DNA of 5,667 bases from contig JAQXHW010000115.1 of the NCBI GenBank assembly GCA_029007475.1, positions 1 through 5,667 of the forward strand. The letters run 5' to 3'. The position numbers and the translations under genes were made by a program. This DNA is from Oscillospiraceae bacterium (GTDB lineage Bacteria; Bacillota; Clostridia; Oscillospirales; Acutalibacteraceae). Under the pieces are notes generated by a model. It was not told the DNA's origin. It made no database searches and was given only the letters and a program-made list of their open reading frames with translations. This document shows, piece after piece, positions 1 through 4,609 of this stretch (within the stretch, counting starts at the first letter, position 1; each line of letters starts with the position of its first letter).

Positions 1-1
1 C

Positions 2-157
2 ACCACAACCTATCATATTGATGTAAAGTACAACCCGGACGCATCTATTGAGGAAGAACTCAAGCTCACCCTACTGAGCGTGACTGAAAACACGGTTTCT
101 GTTAAGATGCACGACGGAAGTACGGCTAAGGTTATCGTACAGCCCGAAAGCGAATGA
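2..157 (+). CDS. C-terminal end of an unrecognised protein (5' end outside window)
   Basis: An open frame runs from the window edge to a TGA at 155-157, giving 51 residues with no start visible. It begins TTTYHIDVKYNPDASIEEE and ends in KVIVQPESE. The segment is hydrophilic and looks like alternating beta strands (VSVKMHD, AKVIVQ), with no membrane segment and no motif I recognise. The codon pattern (GAG/GAA, CTC, AAG, ACG) resembles that of the neighbouring housekeeping genes, which supports real coding rather than chance. It faces the glucokinase gene convergently. Function unknown; it could be the last beta-rich domain of a larger surface or enzymatic protein, but that is a guess. Confidence 0.6.
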   Translation, partial: TTTYHIDVKYNPDASIEEELKLTLLSVTENTVSVKMHDGSTAKVIVQPESE

Positions 158-288
158 CCTCCTCAAAAATATATAAAAAGCAAGCAGGCAAAGTAGCCCT
201 GACCCAAAGCTGAAATGGGTATTTTCCCCTTGCAAAAACGCAAAAAAATTTGCGCTATATATAAAGCCCCGATTTATTCCCCCCAAAA
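158..288. other. Convergent intergenic gap with weak foldable segments
   Basis: No gene is seen between the stop at 157 and the terminator. Several short complementary arms are present. GCAAG (180-184) pairs with CTTGC (229-233), enclosing a small stem at 185-201 and ACCCA (202-206) with TGGGT (216-220), followed by ATTTTCCCC. A separate perfect 6-bp hairpin, CGCAAA (239-244) with TTTGCG (249-254), has an AAAA loop. The upstream plus-strand gene has no convincing terminator of its own before 285, so one of these, or the larger hairpin at 289-325 read in the plus direction, probably ends it. The individual stems are too weak to call as terminators. Confidence 0.3.
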
Positions 289-326
289 AAAGACCCTTCG
301 CAGAAAAAATCTGCGAGGGGTCTTTC
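285..326 (-). terminator. Rho-independent terminator of the glucokinase gene
   Basis: Arm 291-304 (AGACCCTTCGCAGA) pairs with 310-323 (TCTGCGAGGGGTCT) through 14 pairs with one T-G wobble. The loop is AAAAA, and two more A-T pairs extend the stem outward to 289-325. Read on the minus strand, the stem is followed by a run of seven T (the A run at 285-291) and lies about 30 nt past the glucokinase stop. On the plus strand it is followed by TTTCGTTT, so it may also work weakly for the convergent upstream gene. Confidence 0.9.
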
Positions 327-355
327 GTTTGGGTTCATGTTCCGTTATCTGTTAA

Positions 356-1315
356 TCAATAAATATTACTGAGGAAAGCGGCGCCGATAATTCCTGCGTC
401 GTTGCCGAGAGTTGCCTTGCAGATTACGGTCTGCTTGGGGTTGTGCTTGGTGTAGCGTTCCCTCTCCACAATTGAACGTAAGGGAGCAAGGAGGGTTTCT
501 CCTTCGTTGGAAACACCGCCGCCGATACAAAGCACATCAGGCTGGAAAATATTGATAACATTGATAATACCGCAGGCAAGATAAGAAATCCACTCCTCAA
601 CTACTGCCTTGCCGTCACTGTCGCCGGCGCGCATAGCGTCGAAAGCGGTACGACCGTTTACCTTGTTGATGTCACCGTCACAGAGTGAGAGCATATAGGA
701 AAAATCCAGCTTTTCTTTGAGGATAGTTTCCTTTGTAAGGTTAATAAGACCGGTTGCGGAGGCGTAGGTCTCCCAGCAGCCGCGTCTGCCGCAGGCACAT
801 TCTCTGCCGTCCTTAACTATTACCATGTGGCCTAATTCAGCACCGGCGTAGTTAGAGCCGGAGTATATTTTGCCGTCGATAATGATACCGCCGCCGACGC
901 CTGTACCGAGGGTAATTGCTACTGCGTTGGTTGCGTCCTTAGCGCTTCCGGCCAGGTATTCGCCGTAAGCAGCGGCATTTGCGTCGTTCTCGATAACAAC
1001 CTTTTTGCCGAGTCTTTCCTCCATCATTTCAACGATATTCCAGTTGTGGAAGAAAAGGTTAGCGGAATACTCGATAATTCCGGTAATGGGGTTTACCGCA
1101 CCGGGTACGCCGATACCGATGCTCTCGATGTCGTCCATCTTAAGCTTTGCTTTCTTGACGGCAGCCTTTGCGACCTCAGCCATAGAGTCGCAGACCTCGC
1201 TTTCGGGACGGGGGACGTTTGTGGGGCAATCTGCCTTTGCAATCAGCTTATACTCGGCGTCAACAACACCTGCAACAATGTTTGTTCCGCCTAAATCAAT
1301 ACCTAATTTATACAT
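356..1315 (-). CDS. glcK: ROK-family glucokinase
   Basis: This 319-residue cytoplasmic sugar kinase is predicted to phosphorylate glucose with ATP to glucose-6-phosphate. Visible motifs in order are the N-terminal phosphate-binding loop GIDLGGTN (5-12), VPGAVN (70-75), ENDANAAAYGE (109-119) with the likely catalytic base Asp111, the second phosphate motif LGTGVGGG (136-143), the sugar-contact motif ELGH (160-163), and the ROK zinc motif CACGRRGCWE (173-182). Cys173, Cys175, Cys180 and His163 are the expected zinc ligands. All key residues are intact, and the length matches Bacillus GlcK (about 320). The start at 1315 is chosen because AAGGA lies 7 nt upstream (1323-1327) and homology begins at MYKLGIDLGG. 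A longer form from ATG 1348 would add 11 residues but starts at the predicted transcription start, so I reject it. The gene is monocistronic, with its own promoter and terminator. A related hexokinase specificity (mannose, N-acetylglucosamine or allose) cannot be excluded from motifs alone. Confidence 0.93.
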   Translation of the reverse strand: MYKLGIDLGGTNIVAGVVDAEYKLIAKADCPTNVPRPESEVCDSMAEVAKAAVKKAKLKMDDIESIGIGVPGAVNPITGIIEYSANLFFHNWNIVEMMEERLGKKVVIENDANAAAYGEYLAGSAKDATNAVAITLGTGVGGGIIIDGKIYSGSNYAGAELGHMVIVKDGRECACGRRGCWETYASATGLINLTKETILKEKLDFSYMLSLCDGDINKVNGRTAFDAMRAGDSDGKAVVEEWISYLACGIINVINIFQPDVLCIGGGVSNEGETLLAPLRSIVERERYTKHNPKQTVICKATLGNDAGIIGAAFLSNIY

Positions 1316-1354
1316 GATACCATCCTTTCTGAAACGGATAAAATTCATAAGATT

Positions 1355-1382
1355 ATTGTAGCATAAAAGAGCTTCATATAAA
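1355..1382 (-). promoter_or_regulatory. Sigma-A-type promoter of the glucokinase gene
   Basis: On the minus strand there is a -35 TTTATA (1377-1382), a 16-bp spacer and a -10 TACAAT (1355-1360). The -10 is preceded by TGC, making it an extended -10. Transcription should begin near 1347-1348, leaving a leader of about 33 nt that contains the ribosome site AAGGA (1323-1327). The 9-bp direct repeat at 1363-1371 and 1378-1386 overlaps this promoter. Prediction from sequence only. Confidence 0.65.
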
Positions 1383-1386
1383 AGAG
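1363..1386. repeat. 9-bp direct repeat ATAAAAGAG over the glucokinase promoter
   Basis: Two exact copies of ATAAAAGAG (CTCTTTTAT on the transcribed strand) lie at 1363-1371 and 1378-1386, 15 bp apart start to start. One sits in the spacer and the other covers most of the -35. The arrangement could be a binding site for a repressor or other regulator, or chance in AT-rich DNA. Confidence 0.4.
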
Positions 1387-1539
1387 AAAATTTTGGATTT
1401 TCATCGGTTTAGTGGGTTTTCACAAATATGAGGGCAAAAAATTACAAAAATAGCAAATTAGAATTTAAGAGGAATTGCGAGTATTTTGGAGCATTTAAGA
1501 GCATGATACTCGGTAGATTAAAATATTTTTGAAAAAGTG

Positions 1540-1568
1540 TTGACTTTGAAATTACCCTGTGGTATGAT
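1540..1568 (+). promoter_or_regulatory. Strong sigma-A promoter of the rplM-rpsI operon
   Basis: There is a -35 TTGACT (1540-1545), an ideal 17-bp spacer and a -10 TATGAT (1563-1568), each one base from consensus, as expected for ribosomal protein genes. Transcription would begin near 1575, giving a leader of only about 37 nt. The leader has just a weak GATA/TATC hairpin (1577-1580 with 1586-1589), which is too short for a Bacillus-type L13 leader structure. The initiating region is G-rich (GGGG at 1572-1575). Confidence 0.88.
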
Positions 1569-1611
1569 ACTGGGGCGATAAAAAATATCAGAAATTTAGG
1601 AGGCTTAACTC

Positions 1612-2040
1612 ATGTCAACTTTCATGGCAAAGAAGAACGAGGTTGAGCGCAAGTGGTATGTAATTGATGCAGCAGGCAAGCCCTTAGGTAAAGTAGCTGT
1701 TGAGGCTGCTAAGCTCCTCAGAGGTAAGCAGAAGCCCACATTTACTCCCCACGTTGATTGCGGCGACCACGTTGTTATCATCAACTGCAAGGATGCAGTT
1801 CTCACAGGCAACAAGCTCACTCAGAAAAAGTGGCAGAGACACACAGGTTACGTTGGTCACCTTAAGGAGACCACTTATGCAACTCTTATGGCTACTCGTC
1901 CCGAGAAGGCTATGGAGCTTGCAGTAAAGGGTATGATTCCCTCAAACTCTCTCGGCAGAGCACAGATGCTCCGTCTGCGTTTATTCGCAGGAGCAGAACA
2001 CAAGCACCAGGCTCAGAAGCCTGAGGCTTGGGAAATGTAA
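1612..2040 (+). CDS. rplM: 50S ribosomal protein L13
   Basis: This 142-residue protein has exactly the usual bacterial L13 length. It is an early-assembling 23S rRNA-binding protein of the large subunit. The N-terminal half carries the conserved WYVIDAAGKPLGKVA block (15-29) and GDHVVIINCKDAVLTGNKL (51-69). The family signature is VKGMIPSNSLGRAQML followed by RLRLFAG (105-127). The start is well supported by AGGAGG at 1598-1603, 8 nt before the ATG. A second ATG four codons in (MAKKNE) is where some homologues begin, but it fits the ribosome site less well. It is followed after 18 nt by rpsI, the near-universal bacterial arrangement, so the two are co-transcribed from the promoter at 1540-1568. 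Confidence 0.98.
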   Translation: MSTFMAKKNEVERKWYVIDAAGKPLGKVAVEAAKLLRGKQKPTFTPHVDCGDHVVIINCKDAVLTGNKLTQKKWQRHTGYVGHLKETTYATLMATRPEKAMELAVKGMIPSNSLGRAQMLRLRLFAGAEHKHQAQKPEAWEM

Positions 2041-2058
2041 GGAAGGAGGCAGTTTAGA

Positions 2059-2460
2059 ATGTACGATAAGGCACCTTATTTCTACGGTACCGGCAGAAGA
2101 AAGAGCTCCGTTGCAAGAGTTCGTCTTTACCAGGGTACCGGAAAAATCACAATCAACGACCGCGATATTGACGATTACTTCGGTCTTGAGACCTTAAAGC
2201 TCATCGTTCGTCAGCCTCTCGAGCTTACCGAGACAGGCGAGAAGTTCGACGTTGTTTGCAGAGTTGCAGGCGGCGGCGTAACAGGTCAGGCAGGCGCAAT
2301 CCGTCACGGAATCTCCAGAGCTCTCCTTCAGTATGACAGCGAGGCACTTCGTCCCGCTCTCAAGAAGGCAGGCTTCCTCACTCGTGATCCCAGAATGAAA
2401 GAGCGTAAGAAGTACGGCCTCAAGGGCGCACGCAGAGCTCCCCAGTTCTCAAAGAGATAA
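2059..2460 (+). CDS. rpsI: 30S ribosomal protein S9
   Basis: This 133-residue small-subunit protein is close to the usual 130. It sits in the 30S head, and its C-terminal tail reaches the P-site tRNA. The N-terminus YFYGTGRRKSSVARVRL (7-23) is the typical opening. The signature GGGVTGQAGAIRHGISRAL (71-89) is complete. The C-terminus is the basic KKYGLKGARRAPQFSKR (117-133), ending in the conserved Ser-Lys-Arg that contacts tRNA. The ribosome site AAGGAGG (2043-2049) lies 9 nt before the ATG and just after the rplM stop. It is the second and last gene of the operon; a terminator follows 23 nt after the stop. Nothing is unusual. Confidence 0.98.
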   Translation: MYDKAPYFYGTGRRKSSVARVRLYQGTGKITINDRDIDDYFGLETLKLIVRQPLELTETGEKFDVVCRVAGGGVTGQAGAIRHGISRALLQYDSEALRPALKKAGFLTRDPRMKERKKYGLKGARRAPQFSKR

Positions 2461-2483
2461 TCTGTTTATTTCTTGTTTGCTAT

Positions 2484-2515
2484 CCCCCGAAACTTTATGT
2501 TTCGGGGGTTTTCTT
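2484..2515 (+). terminator. Rho-independent terminator of the rplM-rpsI operon
   Basis: Perfect 10-bp stem: CCCCCGAAAC (2484-2493) pairs with GTTTCGGGGG (2499-2508) around the loop TTTAT, followed by TTTTCTT. It begins 23 nt after the rpsI stop. On the minus strand there is no good T run, so it acts in the plus direction. Confidence 0.95.
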
Positions 2516-2520
2516 ATGCC

Positions 2521-2634
2521 TTTGAGAAATGAAAAATAATATAAATTATGTATCTGACAGGTGTATCCAAGCGCTGTATGGTGGATACTCCCGACTGTCA
2601 CCCAATGAAGCGGAGAATTATTTTATTCCTCAAA
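2521..2634. repeat. Large imperfect inverted repeat / foldable element
   Basis: Arms nest in register. TTTGAG (2521-2526) pairs with CTCAAA (2629-2634), AAT (2528-2530) with ATT (2625-2627), and AAAATAAT (2533-2540) with ATTATTTT (2617-2624). After a purine-rich internal loop (2541-2554 against 2601-2616) come TGACA (2555-2559) with TGTCA (2596-2600), GG (2560-2561) with CC (2590-2591), and GTATCCA (2563-2569) with TGGATAC (2582-2588). The last stem closes a 12-nt loop that contains the palindrome AGCGCT. TATGC occurs on both sides (2515-2519 and 2638-2642). It could be a structured RNA or a small inverted-repeat mobile element (MITE-like); I match it to no named family. The inner 7-bp stem is certain as sequence; whether the whole folds is inference. 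Confidence 0.5.
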
Positions 2635-2643
2635 ATCTATGCG

Positions 2644-2671
2644 TTTACTCTTTTGCTTTCTGTCGTATAAT
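2644..2671 (+). promoter_or_regulatory. Possible upstream promoter facing the EPS operon
   Basis: A perfect TATAAT (2666-2671) lies 16 bp after TTTACT (2644-2649), which matches four of six -35 positions. Transcription would start near 2678 and give a leader of about 155 nt before the phosphoglycosyl transferase gene. AT-rich DNA produces such matches by chance, so this is weaker than the promoter at 2769-2798. Confidence 0.4.
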
Positions 2672-2768
2672 TTATGTGGTTTATCATGAAATTTCAGTTC
2701 ATTTTTTGGTCTTTTTGTCCTACGAATTATCATTTTGCCGTCCACTAACTCTTTTTTTTAGCTTTATG

Positions 2769-2798
2769 TTGATATTTAGTGTATATATATGGTATAAT
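2769..2798 (+). promoter_or_regulatory. Main predicted promoter of the EPS operon
   Basis: There is a -35 TTGATA (2769-2774), an 18-bp spacer and a perfect -10 TATAAT (2793-2798) preceded by TGG, an extended -10. Transcription should start near 2805, leaving about 28 nt before the ATG at 2833. This also rules out a start at the in-frame GTG at 2779, which lies upstream of the -10. Confidence 0.72.
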
Positions 2799-2832
2799 TA
2801 TTCGAAAGTATTTTAATTTGCGGGTGTATTTT

Positions 2833-3516
2833 ATGGGTAGGAATAACGAGTATGAGACTAAAAGGCTTAACGGGATTTACAACAGATTTTTCAAGAGGGT
2901 ACTTGATATTGTTTGTTCCTTTTTGGCAATTACAGTGTTCTCAGTAATTTACATACCCATTTGCATAATAATAAAATGCACAAGCGAAGGTCCCATATTC
3001 TTTAAGCAGAAGAGGGTCGGTAAGGATAAGAGCTATTTTAATATTCTTAAATTCAGGACGATGAGAATTGATACCCCAAAGGATTGCCCTACTCATTTGC
3101 TTGAGAATCCCGATCGGTATATAACAAAGGTCGGCAGATTCTTAAGAAAAACAAGTCTTGATGAATTGCCGCAGATTTTTAACATTCTCAAGGGTGATAT
3201 GTCAATAATCGGTCCGAGGCCTGCTTTGTGGAATCAGGATGATCTTGTAGCTGAGAGGGATAAATATAATATCAACTCATTAAAACCGGGTCTTACGGGT
3301 TGGGCACAGATTAACGGGCGTGACGAGCTTCCGATCCCGGTCAAGGTTGAAATGGATAAAATATATTATGATAACCTATGCTTTCGGTTTGATGTTAAAT
3401 GCTTGTTCTTAACCGTTAAGAGTGTAATAAAAAGTGACGGAGTAGTTGAAGGAGGAACAGGGCAGATGAGCGATAGCGAGATTTCGGAGAAATTGGAGGA
3501 AATTGAAAAGGTATGA
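2833..3516 (+). CDS. Monotopic phosphoglycosyl transferase (PglC/CapM-type sugar transferase)
   Basis: This 227-residue protein of the bacterial sugar transferase family (Pfam PF02397) is predicted to move a sugar-1-phosphate from a UDP-sugar to undecaprenyl phosphate at the inner face of the membrane, the first step of repeat-unit synthesis. Visible parts are the N-terminal FKRVLDI (20-26), a re-entrant hydrophobic helix (about 25-48), FFKQKRVGKDKSYFNILKFR (56-75), KVGRFLRKTSLDELPQ (99-114) with the catalytic Asp110-Glu111 pair, GDMSIIGPRP (121-130), and GLTGWAQINGRD (153-164). It is the short catalytic form, without the extra N-terminal membrane domain of WcaJ or WbaP. The phrases MRIDTP and RPALWNQ recall CapM-like enzymes that use UDP-D-FucNAc or related sugars; the substrate is inference. 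The tail after GGTG is acidic. Start ATG 2833 has only a weak ribosome site (GGG at 2822-2824); GTG 2824 is an in-frame alternative. The last bases overlap the next gene (ATGA). Confidence 0.93.
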   Translation: MGRNNEYETKRLNGIYNRFFKRVLDIVCSFLAITVFSVIYIPICIIIKCTSEGPIFFKQKRVGKDKSYFNILKFRTMRIDTPKDCPTHLLENPDRYITKVGRFLRKTSLDELPQIFNILKGDMSIIGPRPALWNQDDLVAERDKYNINSLKPGLTGWAQINGRDELPIPVKVEMDKIYYDNLCFRFDVKCLFLTVKSVIKSDGVVEGGTGQMSDSEISEKLEEIEKV

Positions 3517-4604
3517 AAATTCTGATTCTTTCCAATCATTATCTGACGCTGCGTGTATTTCGAAGAGAGCTTATTCAGGAAATGTCAAAGGATAATGAGG
3601 TTGTTATTTCCCTTCCTGAAGATGAAAAGGAATATATGGATGAGCTGAGATCCTTTGGAGCAAGGCTTGTATTTTTGAAAAATATGGACAGGCGAGCAAT
3701 TAATCCGATAGAGGATCTGAAGCTTATAAGAGAATATAAAAAGCTCCTTAAGGACGAGAGACCGGACAAGGTAATTACATATACAATCAAATGTAATGTT
3801 TACGGTGCGTATGCCTGTAAAAAGCTTAATATACCCTGCTATTGCAATATCACGGGACTTGGCTCTGCCTTTTATAACGGCGGACTGGTTAAGTTCATAA
3901 CATCAAAGCTGTATAAATACACTATGAACAAGTCGAAAGTAGTTTTTTTTGAAAACAAAGGAAACGAAAAGACCCTGATTGATATGAAAATTTTTAAGCC
4001 CGAGCAGACTTATGTTTTGAACGGAGCCGGGGTTAATCTTGACAGATTTCCGTTCACCGAGTATCCGGAGGACAACGGTAAAATTTCCTTCCTGTTTTTT
4101 GCCAGAATAATGAAGGAAAAGGGAGTGGATGAGCTTTTTTATTCGATAGAAAAGCTTGCATCAGAATACGATAACCTTGAATTTAGCTTTATAGGTATAT
4201 ATGAAGATGAGTATGAGGATAGGGTAAATGAGCTTGAAAAAAAGGGCATGATAAAATATTACGGCTTTCAGAAAAATGTAGTACCCTATATACAGCAGTG
4301 CAGCTGTGTTGTATTGCCCAGTTACCACGAGGGAATGGCGAACACCCTTCTTGAAAGCGCGTCAATTGGAAGACCGATAATTACCAGCAACATTCATGGT
4401 TGTATGGAAGCAGTTATCGACGGTAAAAGCGGTTTTCTTGCAAAGGTTCAGGATAAAGAGGATTTGTACAGTAAAATAAAACAGTTTGTAGAATTGCCAT
4501 ACGAAGAGAAGGCATCAATGGGAAAAACAGCCCGAAAGCATATGGAGGATTCGTTTGATAAAAATAAGGTTGTTGCAGAAACAATGAAAATAGTAATCGG
4601 ATAA
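3513..4604 (+). CDS. GT4-family (GT-B fold) glycosyltransferase
   Basis: This 363-residue protein is predicted to be a cytoplasmic, membrane-associated retaining transferase that adds the second or a later sugar to the lipid-linked repeat unit. The N-terminal acceptor domain opens MKILILSNHYLTLRVFRREL with the first Rossmann strand. NITGLGSAF (112-120) is typical of EPS/capsule GT4 enzymes. The linker GAGVN (171-175) leads into the nucleotide-sugar domain with FFARIMKEKGVDEL (195-208), whose Arg198 and Lys203 should contact the donor phosphate. The EX7E motif lies in YHEGMANTLLE (271-281), Glu273 and Glu281. IHGCMEAVIDGKSGFL (294-309) follows. There are no membrane segments, and length and motifs are normal. 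The ATG overlaps the upstream stop by ATGA, with GGAGGA (3495-3500) 12 nt before, so translation is probably coupled. Donor and acceptor cannot be named from sequence. Confidence 0.93.
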   Translation: MKILILSNHYLTLRVFRRELIQEMSKDNEVVISLPEDEKEYMDELRSFGARLVFLKNMDRRAINPIEDLKLIREYKKLLKDERPDKVITYTIKCNVYGAYACKKLNIPCYCNITGLGSAFYNGGLVKFITSKLYKYTMNKSKVVFFENKGNEKTLIDMKIFKPEQTYVLNGAGVNLDRFPFTEYPEDNGKISFLFFARIMKEKGVDELFYSIEKLASEYDNLEFSFIGIYEDEYEDRVNELEKKGMIKYYGFQKNVVPYIQQCSCVVLPSYHEGMANTLLESASIGRPIITSNIHGCMEAVIDGKSGFLAKVQDKEDLYSKIKQFVELPYEEKASMGKTARKHMEDSFDKNKVVAETMKIVIG

Positions 4605-4609
4605 GATTT

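Larger units (their letters stand above)
2461..2832. other. 372-bp non-coding gap between rpsI and the EPS operon
   Basis: In order, it holds the rpsI terminator, a large imperfect inverted repeat (2521-2634), a possible upstream promoter (2644-2671), pyrimidine-rich DNA with a run of eight T (2752-2759), and the main EPS promoter (2769-2798). An open frame of 95 codons (2529-2816) crosses most of it but has no ribosome site, runs through the inverted repeat and the -10 of the EPS promoter, and encodes no recognisable protein. I do not call it a gene. Outside the central island (about 2551-2615) the gap is much more AT-rich than the genes to its left. Confidence 0.7.

Noticed and set aside
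239..254. CGCAAA/TTTGCG hairpin as a terminator
   Set aside because: Only six pairs with a four-base loop, no T run on the plus strand, and the minus-strand gene already has a much stronger terminator before it.
71..286. Minus-strand 71-codon open frame
   Set aside because: Overlaps the coding end of the left partial gene, starts without a ribosome site, and its translation resembles nothing known.
1005..1361. Plus-strand open frames inside the glucokinase gene (also 1046-1294)
   Set aside because: They are antisense to a fully conserved kinase with intact motifs; no ribosome site or family resemblance.
1503..1574. ATGATACT at 1503-1510 and again at 1564-1571, suggesting a second promoter or an operator for rplM
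   Set aside because: The upstream copy has no -35 at a usable distance (TTGCGA at 1475-1480 leaves 21 bp), and an 8-bp match in AT-rich DNA is weak; the second copy is simply the -10 and its flank.
2522..2552. TTGAGA (2522-2527) with TATAAA or TATGTA as a promoter for the inverted-repeat element
   Set aside because: TATAAA is 12 bp away and TATGTA 19 bp away with only three matching bases, so neither makes a credible promoter.
2555..2610. A known riboswitch (c-di-GMP, THF, purine, ykkC types) in the EPS upstream region
   Set aside because: The conserved loop and junction sequences of these classes, as I remember them, are absent. The structure is reported only as unassigned.
2529..2816. 95-codon plus-strand open frame in the gap before the EPS operon
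   Set aside because: No ribosome site, no recognisable protein, passes through the inverted repeat and the -10 of the EPS promoter, and its phenylalanine/tyrosine-rich translation is what AT-rich non-coding DNA gives.
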